From assembly GCA_012032775.1 (NCBI GenBank), contig JAAUQO010000001.1:1-64000 (forward strand): DNA of 64,000 nt, in the 5' to 3' direction. Origin of the DNA: Oscillochloris sp. (lineage in GTDB: Bacteria > Chloroflexota > Chloroflexia > Chloroflexales > Chloroflexaceae). Shown here one piece after another: positions 44,820 through 56,200 of this stretch (the stretch's first letter is position 1; each line of letters begins with the position of its first letter). The notes under the pieces were generated by a model. The model made no database searches and was not told the origin of the DNA. It saw only the letters and a program-made list of their open reading frames with translations. The position numbers and the translations under genes were made by a program.

Positions 44820-46417
44820 ATGACAGATCAACCAATCTGGTGGCAGTCGGGGGTGGTATACCAGATCTATCCGCGCAGTTTTCAGGATAGCAACAATGAC
44901 GGAATCGGCGATCTGGCCGGGATCGCCCAACGGCTCGATTATCTGCAAGAATTAGGGATCGATGCGCTCTGGATCTCGCCGATCTATCCTTCGCCGATGG
45001 CGGATTTCGGCTACGATGTGGCCGATTACACCGGCATCGATCCGATCTTCGGCACACTGGAAGATTTCGACACAATGTTGGCGGCGGCGCACACCCGTGG
45101 GCTGCGCGTGATCCTGGATCTGGTACCGAACCACAGCTCCGACGAACACCCCTGGTTTGTACAGTCGCGTTCAGCGCGCGACAATTCCTACCGCGACTGG
45201 TATATCTGGCGCGATCCGGCACCCGACGGCGGCCGCCGAACAACTGGATCAGCCACTTCGGCAGCCCGGCCTGGACCTTCGATGAAACGACGGGCCAATA
45301 TTATTTGCATTTGTTCGAGCCGAAGCAGCCCGATTTGAATTGGCGCAACCCACAGGTGCGCGCGGCGATCTACGATGCGATGCGCTTCTGGCTCAAGCGC
45401 GGTGTAGACGGATTTCGGGTCGATGTGATCTGGATGCTGATCAAGCACCCGGATTTCCCCGATAATCCGCCCAACCCCAATTATCGCGTCGGGCAGCCGG
45501 ATCAATGGAAGTTGCAACGGATTTACGATCAGAATCAGCCGGAAGTGCATGATGTGATCCGCGAGATGCGCCAGGTGATCGAGGAGTTCCCGGCGCGCTT
45601 GCTGATCGGCGAGATCTACATGGAGCCGGAGGGTCTGGCTACGTACTACGGGCCACAGCTCGACGAGTTACACTTGCCGTTCAATTTCAATCTGGTGACG
45701 TTGGAAGAATGGCACTCGCACAGTGTCGGCGAGATGATCACACGTTATGAAGCGGCGCTGCCGCCGGGCGGGTGGCCGAACTGGGTACTCGGCAACCATG
45801 ATCAGCCGCGGATCGCTTCGCGGGTGGGGGCGGCCCAGGCGCGATTGGCGCACCTGCTGCTGCTGACGTTGCGCGGCACACCAACGATGTATTACGGCGA
45901 CGAGATCGGCATGTCCGATGTGCCGATCCCGCAAGCGCAAGTGGTCGATCCGCAGGGATTACGTACACCCGGATTCAGTCGTGATCCGGAGCGTACGCCG
46001 ATGCAGTGGGACAACGCGCCGAATGCCGGTTTCAGCAGCACCAGGCCCTGGTTGCCGGTTGGAGCCGATTTGAGCGAGCATACGGTGGCGGCGCAACGGC
46101 AGGATCCGCACTCGCTTTTGAATCTGGTGAAGCAACTGCTCAAACTGCGGCGCAAACACCCGGCCCTGGCGGTGGGCGAATATGCGCCGGTAGTGGTGAG
46201 CGATCCGCATGCTCTGGCCTACCTACGCCGCCACGCCGACGAGCAACTGCTGGCAGCCCTGAATTTCGGCAGCGATCCGATCACGATCGAGCTGCATACA
46301 GCCGCAACTACAGGCGAGATCCTGGTAGCGACGCATCCCAACCGTAGCGGAACGGTTGAACTGGCACAGTTGACGCTTCAGCCGGCTGAGGGATTGTTGA
46401 TGAAGGTAGGGGATTAA
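44820..46417 (+). CDS. GH13 alpha-glucosidase, frameshifted near 45233
   Basis: [65 protein letters not shown]; restoring CCC gives [30 protein letters not shown]. Confidence 0.95.
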
Positions 46418-46452
46418 GGACGCAGAGCGGCGCAGCATGCTGGGCTGTACGA

Positions 46453-46483
46453 GCGCCAAAGACTCACGATGAGTCTTTGGCGC
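46453..46483. terminator. Hairpin between convergent GH13 and ABC permease genes
   Basis: gcgccaaagactca-cga-tgagtctttggcgc perfect 14-bp stem. Confidence 0.85.
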
Positions 46484-46492
46484 CCGGCGATT

Positions 46493-47365
46493 TTAGCCCG
46501 GTTGTTCGCCGAGCCCAACCGGCGCGCGGCGCAGGTTCACGCGTTCAGCCAGGCGGCTAAACAGCCAGGTGAGCAAGAAAAAGGCAGTGCAGGTGAGCAC
46601 AATCGCCGCACCTGAGGCAATACTGAAGTAGTACGACAGATATAGCCCGATCACCCCGGCCGCCGCCGCGATCACGGCGGAGATCAGCAGCATCCAATGC
46701 AAGCGACGGGTGATAAGCGAGGCGGTAGCGGCCGGAGTAACCAGCACGGCCAGCATCAGCGCAACCCCAACCGTCTGAATCGCGATCACAACCGTCACCG
46801 CGATCAACACCAACAACAGATACTCCAGAAACTGAGTCGGCAAGTGAATCGTCGCGGCCAGAATCGGGTCGAAGGTAAGCACCAGCAACTCTTTGTAGAG
46901 CAACCCAATCAGCAGCAGAATCGCGGCGCCGAAGATCGCACTGCGCCAGAGATCACCGCTTGAGACACCGAGCACATCACCGAAAAGGAAATGAGTGAGA
47001 TCGACGCTGTAGCTGCGAACCGTTGAGATCAAGGCGACACCGAGGGCGAACATACCGGCGAAGACCACACCAATAGCGGTATCTTCGCGGATGCGCGCAC
47101 TGCGGGTAATTGCGCCGATCCCGAAAGCGCTGCCGATCGCAGTGATGAGCGCCCACCAGAACAGTGCGCCGCGATCACTGCCATGAAGCAAGTAGCCGCC
47201 GGCGAGGCCGGGCAGAATCGTGTGGGCCAGCGCATCGCCGAAGAAGGCCATACCGCGCAAAACCACATATACGCCGACAACCGCACAAACAACACCGACG
47301 ATCACGGCGGCAAGCATGCCGCGCAGCATAAAGGGATAGGCCAGTGGTTCGAGCAGAAATTCCAT
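46493..47365 (-). CDS. Metal (Zn/Mn) ABC transporter permease
   Basis: MRGMLAAVIVGVVCAVVGVYVVLRGMAFFGDALAHTILPG. Confidence 0.92.
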   Translation of the reverse strand: MEFLLEPLAYPFMLRGMLAAVIVGVVCAVVGVYVVLRGMAFFGDALAHTILPGLAGGYLLHGSDRGALFWWALITAIGSAFGIGAITRSARIREDTAIGVVFAGMFALGVALISTVRSYSVDLTHFLFGDVLGVSSGDLWRSAIFGAAILLLIGLLYKELLVLTFDPILAATIHLPTQFLEYLLLVLIAVTVVIAIQTVGVALMLAVLVTPAATASLITRRLHWMLLISAVIAAAAGVIGLYLSYYFSIASGAAIVLTCTAFFLLTWLFSRLAERVNLRRAPVGLGEQPG

Positions 47366-47367
47366 AG

Positions 47368-48186
47368 CTATGAATGATCGCCGTCACAGCAGGTGTCGGC
47401 CACGGTAAGCAAGCCGTCGCGGGTGAGTGACAGATGCAAATGACTACCGTAGGTTTCGATCAACCTGGCCGGCGTAAAGATTTCGGCGGCCGAACCGAAG
47501 CCGACCATACGGCGATTCAGCAGGATGGCGCGATCGAAGTGGCGAGCGGCAAGTTGCAGATCGTGCATAGCAGTGAGCGCCGTCACACCCTGCCTGCACA
47601 AGTGATCGAGAATCTGAAACAGATCGTCTTGCGCGGCGACATCAAGCCCATTCAGGGGTTCATCGAGCAAGAGGATGCGCGCTTCCTGAGTGAGGGCGCG
47701 GGCCAGAAACATCCGCTGCTGCTGGCCGCCGGAGAGTTGACCGATCTGCCGGTTAGCCAGTGATTCGAGGCGAACCAGCTTCAACGCCTCGTGAACACGC
47801 TCGCGGTCGGCCCGACGGGGACGGCGGAAGAAGCCGAGATGCCCGACCCGGCCCATCATCACAACATCGGCCACAGTAACGGGAAAACGCCAATCAACCT
47901 GACTGCGCTGAGGGACATAGGCCACCGCACCCGACAGCTTAATGCTGCCGGAGTTGGGCTTTTGTAAGCCGACGATCGCCTTCAGCAACGTGCTCTTGCC
48001 GGCACCGTTGGGACCGACAATCGCCACTCGTGATCCTGTCGGGATCCCGCAGGACACGCCTTCGAGTGCCACGCCGCTGTCGTAGCGCACGCACAGATCG
48101 CGGATCTCGATCGCCGGTTGCTCAGCGATACCGATCGCCGGAGTACCAGGAACTTTCTGCTGTGCAACCGATTGAAATGCCACCAT
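47368..48186 (-). CDS. Metal ABC transporter ATP-binding protein
   Basis: GPNGAGKSTLLKAIVGLQKP, LSGGQQQRMFLARALTQEARILLLDEPLNGLD. Confidence 0.93.
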   Translation of the reverse strand: MVAFQSVAQQKVPGTPAIGIAEQPAIEIRDLCVRYDSGVALEGVSCGIPTGSRVAIVGPNGAGKSTLLKAIVGLQKPNSGSIKLSGAVAYVPQRSQVDWRFPVTVADVVMMGRVGHLGFFRRPRRADRERVHEALKLVRLESLANRQIGQLSGGQQQRMFLARALTQEARILLLDEPLNGLDVAAQDDLFQILDHLCRQGVTALTAMHDLQLAARHFDRAILLNRRMVGFGSAAEIFTPARLIETYGSHLHLSLTRDGLLTVADTCCDGDHS

Positions 48187-48301
48187 GAAGTATCTTCCTT
48201 TACAGTGTGTGAGCGGCAAAACCGCCAACACCCCGTAAAAACAGTTATTGTCCGCTACGACAGCAACATCGCCGACGGCGTATCTTGCGATCAGTGTACA
48301 C

Positions 48302-49243
48302 CTAACGCAAGGCTTCGACTATCGTTCGTACGTTGGAACGCATGTAATCAAGGTACGTAGCAGCGGAATCATCACTGCTGAGCGATTCGGTCAAAATGGG
48401 CACAATCCGCACTCCGGTATCTGCGGCAAGGCGCTCGGCCAGATTCTGATTGGCGACATCGCCGACAAAGATCGCCGGGACTGCAAACTCCGTGATGCGA
48501 TCCTGCAAGGCGGCCAATTCCTGAGCCGACGGCTCGGCGCTTGAACTAAAGCCCGGCAAAACCGTGCCGATCTGCTGGAGGCCGTAGCGGTCGGCAAAAT
48601 AGCCGAAAACTGCATGATCGGTGACGAGAAGACGGCGTTCGGCCGGCACCTGGGCGAACTGCTCGGCAATCCAGCCATCGAGTGTGTCGAGTTCGGCGTT
48701 GTATGCAGCGGCATTGGACTGATACGTCGTAGCGCCGGCGGGATCAATTCGGCTCAGCGCCTCGGCCAACGTCTGCGACCAATACTTCACATTGCTCGGA
48801 TCGGTCCAGACATGGGGATCAAGGCCGTGTTCTTCGCCCTCGGCGTGTTCTTCGCCCTCGGCGTGTTCCTCGCCCTCGGCCAATTCGCGCAGTGCAATGC
48901 CGGCTGAAAGATCGATCACTTCGGCGGAGCCACCGGCGTTCGCCAAAAGACTCGTCAGAAACTCCTCATAACCGGCACCGTTAATCACGATCAGATCGGC
49001 GCTAGCGACGCGGGCGAGATCTTGCGGATTGGGCTGAAAGCTATGAGCATCGACACCAATCGGCACCAACGTGTCAACCACTGCGCGTTCACCGGCGATC
49101 TGCGATACCACATCGGCGACAATGCTGGTTGTCGCAATCACCGACAATTGGTCATCGGCAGGAGTTATTGCAGCAGGCGTGCCAGTACATGCAGTCAAGA
49201 GCATGACACTGCCGACCAACACAGGAAACAAACGGCGAAGCAT
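48302..49243 (-). CDS. Metal ABC transporter substrate-binding lipoprotein (ZnuA-like)
   Basis: LLTACTG lipobox; TTSIVADVVSQIAG; ALREL-AEGEEHAEGEEHAEGEEHGLDPHVWTDPSN. Confidence 0.92.
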   Translation of the reverse strand: MLRRLFPVLVGSVMLLTACTGTPAAITPADDQLSVIATTSIVADVVSQIAGERAVVDTLVPIGVDAHSFQPNPQDLARVASADLIVINGAGYEEFLTSLLANAGGSAEVIDLSAGIALRELAEGEEHAEGEEHAEGEEHGLDPHVWTDPSNVKYWSQTLAEALSRIDPAGATTYQSNAAAYNAELDTLDGWIAEQFAQVPAERRLLVTDHAVFGYFADRYGLQQIGTVLPGFSSSAEPSAQELAALQDRITEFAVPAIFVGDVANQNLAERLAADTGVRIVPILTESLSSDDSAATYLDYMRSNVRTIVEALR

Positions 49244-49274
49244 AGGATCAGATTCCTCCGAAAATCACGCTTAC

Positions 49275-49289
49275 TGAAACAATGTTTCA
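49275..49289. promoter_or_regulatory. Palindrome upstream of metal-transport operon, candidate metalloregulator operator
   Basis: TGAAACAATGTTTCA, 7-bp half sites, 32 bp upstream of start codon. Confidence 0.45.
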
Positions 49290-49409
49290 ACAAGGCTGGA
49301 TTATCGCACCGGAGGAAGAAGCTGTCAAATAAGCAGTAACGCAATCGCCTGTAGTGGCGGCAGGCGTACCGGTTCGTTTTGCTTCCGGCAGGATTGTCTA
49401 TGGGCCTGC

Positions 49410-50513
49410 TTATTCGCCGCTTGCCTGAGCGAGGAGTGCCGAAATCTGTTCGCGGGTACCGAGGACGATCAAAAGACTACCGGCATTAAGCACTGTATCG
49501 GCGCCGGGACTGGTATCGATCGGCATTCCCGGCATCTGAACGGCGAGTACCGTCACACCAAATGCAGCGCGTAGACTCGTCTCACCGAGGGTCTTACCGA
49601 CAAGCGATGAATGACTGCCGATCGGCACCTGATCGATCAGGAATTCAAGACTGGAGGCGTGCATCACCTCATCGAGAAAATCGGCGACACCGGGGCGCGC
49701 GAGGGTGGCGGCCATACGACGGCCGCAGATACGATACGGCAAGATCACACGGGTAGCGCCGGCGCGGCGCAACTTGTCCTCACTATCGTCGTAGTTGGCC
49801 CGTGCGACGATCACAAGATCGGGCCGCATCGCGCGAGCGGTAAGCACAATAAAAACATTCTCGGCATCGGAACTGGCGGTAGCAACAAGGCTAGCGGCAC
49901 GTTCAATCCCGGCGACCTGCAAATCCTCTTCATCGGCGCCATTGCCCTGGATCGCCATATAACCCAGGTTACGAACCCGCTCAACCTTTTCAAGATCCAT
50001 ATCGACAACCACAAAGGGCGATTTTTGGGCGTGGAGTTCATCGGCGACATGGCGCCCGACGCGGCCGTAACCACAGACAATCGTATGACCGGAAAGTTGA
50101 GCAAGCATGGTTCGCTGCCTCCGTAGATTGAGATACATCTGCCATTCGCCGGAGAAGATCATCTCGGTGAGGGTGCTAAGAGCGTATGCAGCCACCCCAC
50201 CACCGCCGATTAACAGCGCGATTGTAAACAAGCGACCCTCGGGGCCAAGTGGGGTAATCTCGCCAAATCCGACTGTAGTCAGAGTAATAACGGCCATATA
50301 CAACGCATCAACCGGACTCATCGCGGCGATGATGTGGTAGCCGGCGGTACCGATAAGCAGCAATCCGGTGAGCGCGGCAAGGGCGATGAAAAGCCGTCGA
50401 TTAGTACGGCGACGAATAGCTTCAATTCGCTCCACGAATATTCCTCTTTCCTCCAGATCGCAATACCTGGGGGTGGCCATACCTTGTGTTATGCAAAAAA
50501 CATGCTCGAACAA
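49410..50513 (-). CDS. Potassium channel protein with TrkA-N domain
   Basis: ALYMAVITLTTVGFGEITPLG selectivity filter; TIVCGYGRVGRHVADEL. Confidence 0.92.
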   Translation of the reverse strand: MFEHVFCITQGMATPRYCDLEERGIFVERIEAIRRRTNRRLFIALAALTGLLLIGTAGYHIIAAMSPVDALYMAVITLTTVGFGEITPLGPEGRLFTIALLIGGGGVAAYALSTLTEMIFSGEWQMYLNLRRQRTMLAQLSGHTIVCGYGRVGRHVADELHAQKSPFVVVDMDLEKVERVRNLGYMAIQGNGADEEDLQVAGIERAASLVATASSDAENVFIVLTARAMRPDLVIVARANYDDSEDKLRRAGATRVILPYRICGRRMAATLARPGVADFLDEVMHASSLEFLIDQVPIGSHSSLVGKTLGETSLRAAFGVTVLAVQMPGMPIDTSPGADTVLNAGSLLIVLGTREQISALLAQASGE

Positions 50514-50733
50514 CGGGCATTCCGTGCGGGCGAGATGTAGTATATACCGTTACCATTCAAAGCAAGATTCACACAGCCCCATATCGCCACTCCTACACGA
50601 CAGTAGTACCGACAGCGAACAGCATCCAGCCCTAATGGGCGGCGGCATCAACCGTATCAAACCGCTTACCGCAGCGGTCTACGTATCAGTGTCGTAGAAA
50701 GCATAAAGCATCTGAAACTAAAGGAGCGGGGCA

Positions 50734-50937
50734 ATGCACAGATCGGAGCAACTGACGGATCGCGCAACAATTGAACGGCGCTGGATCCGTAACGGCGAAA
50801 GTTGGACATTGCGATACAGCGTTGCAGAGATCTGGCTCCTGGCTGCACGCGGCGGGGTTGAGTTAAATATGCCTGCGCCACCGCCGCCGCCGCCACCGCC
50901 GCCGCCACCGACATGGCAGTGGGCGATCTGCGCTTAG
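50734..50937 (+). CDS. Small protein with polyproline tract
   Basis: 67 aa, ends NMPAPPPPPPPPPPPTWQWAICA; RBS-like AAAGGAGCGGG just upstream. Confidence 0.5.
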   Translation: MHRSEQLTDRATIERRWIRNGESWTLRYSVAEIWLLAARGGVELNMPAPPPPPPPPPPPTWQWAICA

Positions 50938-50991
50938 CAGACACATGAAATGCTTCGAGACGTTCCACATCGATCACGAAAGCAGAATCCT

Positions 50992-52314
50992 ATGGGCACT
51001 ATACCCCGCCGTGTACAAATGACGGTATTGCTGCTGCTGCTCGCCTTGAGTGGCTGTGTTCAAGCAGGGCCGAAAACCCGCGCCCCAATAGCGCCGGAAA
51101 CATTGACGCTCAATACCAATAAGCGCTGGTTGGTCAGCGATCCAGGCGCGATCATAGCCGACCTGCCCCCGCCATCAGCGGAGCTAGGGGCGACACCGGA
51201 GAAACCGGCTGATCCGGCGATGTTGGCAGCCTGGGAAAGGCCGGTTTCCGCATGGATGCAGCACACATTAACCAGCATCGCCACCGATCAATTGGTGGCG
51301 CCACAGGCCGCCCGAACCCTGATGCTGATGAGTGTAACCCTTAACGACTCGTTGCAGATCGCGGCAGCAACCCGTAACCAGGGGATAGCGGTAAATGACG
51401 ATGCCGTGCTGGCCGAATCTGCCCAACGAGTGCTAACCGGGCTATTTCCATTGCGCGCAACGATCTACCGGCAGGAAGCCGAGATTGCCCGGTGGGTCGG
51501 AGTATGGCACGGCACAGCCGACAGCACTGCGGTGCTAAATGGGCAGGTGATCGGGGCTGCGGTGGCGGAGCAGGTACTGGCCTACGCCGCCAAGGACGGT
51601 GCGGATACACCGCTGGAGTATGTTCCTGCACCATCCGGCGCAACCGGACGTTGGCATCCGACGCCGCCCGACTATATGCCGCCGCAAAATCCGGCCTGGA
51701 TGCATGTGCAGACCATAGCCGTCGGCGATCCGGCGGAGTTACGTGTGCCGCCACCACCGGCATGGGACAGCCCGGCGATGGACGAACAGCTCCGCAGCTT
51801 TAAAACGGCGCAAAGCGATCTGAGCGCTGAAGATCTGATAACAGCCGCGCAATGGGCCGGAGAAGCCGGAACCGTTACGCCGCCCGGCATCTGGATGCAG
51901 ATTGCCATGGCGCAGGTTGAAGCGCAGCACACATCCTCGCATGAAGCCGCCGCGATCTTCGCGCTGCTCGGCGTGGCACTGCACGACGCGGCGATAACCT
52001 GCTGGGAGAGCAAGTATCACTACAACTTCATTCGCCCGGTGCATGTGATCCAAGCCAGCGATCCGGATTGGTTACCGTCGCTGAAGACCCCGCCCCATCC
52101 GTCGTATCCCTCCGGCCACGCCACCTTTAGCGCCGCCGCCGCCGGTGTGTTGCGAGCGGTATTTCCCGAGGCAGCAGCAGAACTGGAGCAGTGGGCCGAT
52201 GATGCCGCCCGTTCGCGCGTTCTTGGCGGCATTCACTGGCCGATCGACGGGAGTGCCGGACTGGCACAGGGTTATGCCGTAGCCACGCAAGTGCTGCGGG
52301 TTGCCGGAGAGTAA
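50992..52314 (+). CDS. Vanadium-dependent haloperoxidase / PAP2-type phosphatase
   Basis: KYHYNFIRPVHVI, HPSYPSGHATFSAAAAGVL, RVLGGIHWPIDGSAGLAQG. Confidence 0.92.
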   Translation: MGTIPRRVQMTVLLLLLALSGCVQAGPKTRAPIAPETLTLNTNKRWLVSDPGAIIADLPPPSAELGATPEKPADPAMLAAWERPVSAWMQHTLTSIATDQLVAPQAARTLMLMSVTLNDSLQIAAATRNQGIAVNDDAVLAESAQRVLTGLFPLRATIYRQEAEIARWVGVWHGTADSTAVLNGQVIGAAVAEQVLAYAAKDGADTPLEYVPAPSGATGRWHPTPPDYMPPQNPAWMHVQTIAVGDPAELRVPPPPAWDSPAMDEQLRSFKTAQSDLSAEDLITAAQWAGEAGTVTPPGIWMQIAMAQVEAQHTSSHEAAAIFALLGVALHDAAITCWESKYHYNFIRPVHVIQASDPDWLPSLKTPPHPSYPSGHATFSAAAAGVLRAVFPEAAAELEQWADDAARSRVLGGIHWPIDGSAGLAQGYAVATQVLRVAGE

Positions 52315-52432
52315 TGCAGGCTGAAGGGTAGGCAGCGCAATGAACGTATGCTCATGCGCTTGCATGCGAACGGCCACGAGCGCCGGGAATGTCCCGACGC
52401 TCGTCTCAACGCAATCGCGGTGTGGGCGGGAG

Positions 52433-53029
52433 CTACTTGGTGCCATACCCAATCGTGATGACGAGGTAGCCGTCTGCGATGCCCACGCCGATTTCGTAGA
52501 TGGTGTTGGGAAAGTAATTCGGACTGGTCGGGTCATTGGTGTACCAACACGCCAACAAGTTTCCTCGGTGGGTGGGCGATGTCCAGAAGGCTTCAATCGA
52601 GTAGGCCGGGTATTCGATCATCGCCCCGCCGGCGATGTTCTCCAGGCCACCGGGGTAGCCGTACTGCTCGTACCAACTGGCTGGGGCATGGGTAAGGCCA
52701 CCACGCACAATCGCTTCTTCGGCCCAGCCCTGGGTTGCCGCCATGAGCTTGTCGTTCGACACCACCGGCGAGGGGCAGCCGTCGTTCGCACGCTCGATGT
52801 TAATCAGCCGGATCACTTCGGCGCGAAAAGTTGCCAGGTCAGCGGGCATCGGCGGCGGGAACGGGGTGGGCTGCGGAAGCGCACAGTCGTCACAGACCAG
52901 ACTCGGCAAGTAAAGCGTGGTCGTGGTTGCCGGATCCGCCGCCTGAATTGGCTGGCGCAGACCCAACAGAGTCGCAATGGTCAGGATCGTGACGGTCAGC
53001 ACGATGGGCGTCAGGCGGGTGCGATGCAT
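52433..53029 (-). CDS. Secreted CAP (SCP/PR1) domain protein
   Basis: VIRLINIERANDGCPSPVVSNDKLMAATQGWAEEAI ... AFWTSPTHRGNLL. Confidence 0.85.
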   Translation of the reverse strand: MHRTRLTPIVLTVTILTIATLLGLRQPIQAADPATTTTLYLPSLVCDDCALPQPTPFPPPMPADLATFRAEVIRLINIERANDGCPSPVVSNDKLMAATQGWAEEAIVRGGLTHAPASWYEQYGYPGGLENIAGGAMIEYPAYSIEAFWTSPTHRGNLLACWYTNDPTSPNYFPNTIYEIGVGIADGYLVITIGYGTK

Positions 53030-53259
53030 GGGTGGGTTGCTCCTGAATAGGCGTTTGGAGGGGCCATTCCCGATCCGATTCTACTGTAACACAGGCTTCT
53101 ATCGCCGCTCGTACCATGATGCGAGATGCTCAGTATCTACACTATACCGTATATATGCAATCCGTCGTAAGGCGGATTCTCCCGTTGGTTCATGGCCCGA
53201 TTCGGCGTTTTGCGGTGGGGCGCACGCTGGTGCGTCCTGACACAGCAATGAGGAGTTGT

Positions 53260-56200
53260 ATGCGACGTTCTACTCATCATCTTCGCCCATACGCAATCTT
53301 CCTCGGCCTGCTGCTGGCAGTGGGCGGTGTGCTGCCCTTCCCGGATTTCCCGCCGGCCCCGGCTGCGGCACAGATGACCCCCGGCGGCAGTTTCGGCAGC
53401 GCCGTTCCGTGTCTGACGGCGACCGATACCTTTGCCGTAACGTGTGCCGCCGACACGATTGTCAGCAATGTTCCGGCCGGTGACCCCACGCTGGTTGGCC
53501 TCACCAGCGCCGGCAAAGGGACGACCTACGGCACCCTGGTGGACACCGGCGCGGTGTATGGGGTGGCCTACGATGACGGCAATGCCACCGGCGGCACGCC
53601 GCGCCTGTTTAGTGCCGCCTACACCAAGCGCTTGTCGGCCTACGGAACGCTCGGTGCCGGCGGGATCTATGTCACCAATCTGGCAACCAATAGCACCACG
53701 CCATACACCACCATTGGCGGGGCCGGAACGCTGGGTGGGCGCACTGCCGTCGCCCGCGATAGGAACGCGATTGCCGCCGTCGGGCGCACCGGCCTGGGGG
53801 ATATGGAGATCAGCCCGGACGGCACGACCCTGTTTGTGACCAATCTGGCGGCGCGGCGGATCGAGCGGGTACGGATCAGTGGAGCCACCCCGCAAGCGCT
53901 GAGTGCGATCGCCATTCCCTTCAACCTGCTCGATGGAAATGCGACGGCCCAGGCCGATATGATCCCGTTCGCGCTGGAGTTTTATCCCGATGCGGCGAAC
54001 AACAGCCAACTGCTGCTGGTCGGCGTCACCGATACCGCCCGCCGAGGTGCGCGGCCATTGGGCCAGGCGCCGACCGCCTTGCCACGCGCCTTTGTGCTGC
54101 TCTATGTGGTATCGGCCCCCGCCGGTGATCCGACCTGGACGACCGGCCAATGGGTGCGCGTGCTGACCCAGGATCTGAGCGATAGCGGACTGGGCCACCC
54201 GGTCAATGTGAATCGCTTCACGGGCAGTAGCTATGGCGTGACGTGGGATTCCACGCCGACCTTTCGGGCCAGCGGCTATCAGGGTTGGAACCCATGGCGC
54301 GATAATCTGGCCGAGATGCCCTGGACAAGTTCGAGCGGCGGGAGCGGGGCCCGTACCGTCTTTTATCCGCAACCGTTGCTGACTGATATTGAACTGGATC
54401 ACAATGGGTCGCTGCTGTGGTTGGGCTTGCGCGACCGCACGGGTGATCAGGTCTATAACGCGAACGCGCCGAGTGGGGAGTACACCACAATTGCGCAGGG
54501 CGACACCTTGGCCTACCGGGTCAGCGGCGGTGCCTGGACGCTTCAAACCGTCAGTCGCAACGAGGTAGTCAACGACCGCGACCCGGCGGCGCGCACGGCA
54601 GCCGCACCGAGCGACTATTTCAACGACAACCGCCACGCCTACAATCCCGGCCCGATCCCGCCGCACATCGAGAACCACATGGGCGGCCTGGCGAGTGCCG
54701 TGCAGGGCAACCCGACGACGGCCAACGATCGCCTGCTGACCACCTCGCTGTTGGGTGGGAACGAAGCGGGAACCATCTTTTTCCACGAAAGTGGCGGCGA
54801 TCGGGTCGGGCGGGTGCCGCTGATCACGGGTGCGGTGAGTACCCGTGGCAAGGCGACGGCGCTGGGCGATGCCGAATGGTTGTGCAGCTACGGCCTGATC
54901 GCGGGTGTGGTCTGGCGCGACACTGACTATGACGGCATCCGCGATGCGGGTGAACCGGCCTTTCCCAACCTGACGTTGGAGGTGTTTCGGGGCGATGTGA
55001 CGAGTCCGGCGCTGGCGCAGGCGACAACGGATGCGAATGGCGCCTATACCTTTGCGGTGCCGGCCAACCAAGGCTTCAACGTACGGATCGCCCAGCAGGA
55101 GTTCTTCAGTGGTGATGCGATCGGCTGGCGCTATACCCGTGCCAATCGAGGCAGCGATGACACCCGCGATAGCGAGGTCAATCCGCTCCGTGGCTATATG
55201 GAGTTCGCCGCCGGCAGCGGCAGTAGCGGCATGGCGCTGCCGCTGCGCATGCGCGAGAGCGACGAGCGCAATATCAACATCGGCCTGACCAACCGCTTGC
55301 CGCTTGGGGAAGTGGGCAACTTTGTGTGGAGCGACACGGATAGCGACGGGCGGCAAGATAGCGGCGAACCGGGCATTCCCGGTGTGAGCGTCAGCCTCTA
55401 CCGGGTCAGCGGCTTCGGCAGCAACACCCTCGCCCCAGCGCTCAACAGTTACCCACGCACCGCAACCACCAATGCAAGTGGTGATTATCGGTTCATCAAC
55501 ATCGAACCGGGGCGCTACTATGTGCAATTCAGCCCGCCGGCAGGCTACCGGGCGACCTTGCGCGATGTGGGTAGCGACACCAGCGATAGTGATGCCGATG
55601 GCACGACCGGCTGGCGCACGCCGCAATTCGATATTGGCGATGTATTGCCACAGAGCGTTAACCTCGATCAAGATCTGGGCTTAGTTGGTGATCGCGGCAA
55701 CCTGGCAATCAGCAAGATCGGCCCGACGCAGATGAACGTCGGGAACACCGCCGCCTATGGCTATCGCCTGAACTGGAGCTACACCGGCAACCGGGCGGTG
55801 AGCAATGTGCAGGTGATCGACACGCTGCCGGCGGGCATCACCTACCTCAGCGCCAACCCGGCCCCGTCCTCGGTGAGCGGGCGCACCTACACCTGGAACC
55901 TGGGGGCGCTGAACAACGACCGCAGCGGGACGATTACGATCTTCATTCGCGCGCCGGCCAGCCTGACCCCGACGGCCGCCATCCAGCAAGATGTGACCAA
56001 CACCGCCACGATCCGCACCAGCACCCCCGGCGGTGATGATGACCCCCGCGATGATAGTTCCAGCACGACCACCCGCCTCGTGCGGCCGGAGATCCGTGTC
56101 CAGAAACGTGCCCCCACGACCGTCCTCGTCGGCGACGAGTTCAGCTACGAGATCCAGGTGACAAACAGCGGCAGCACGCCGGCGGTGAATGTCGTGGTCA

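Noticed and set aside
53137-55671. 844-aa minus-strand ORF opposite the surface protein
   Set aside because: Antisense shadow of a high-GC coding gene; composition is not protein-like and the plus-strand gene has clear domains and a signal peptide
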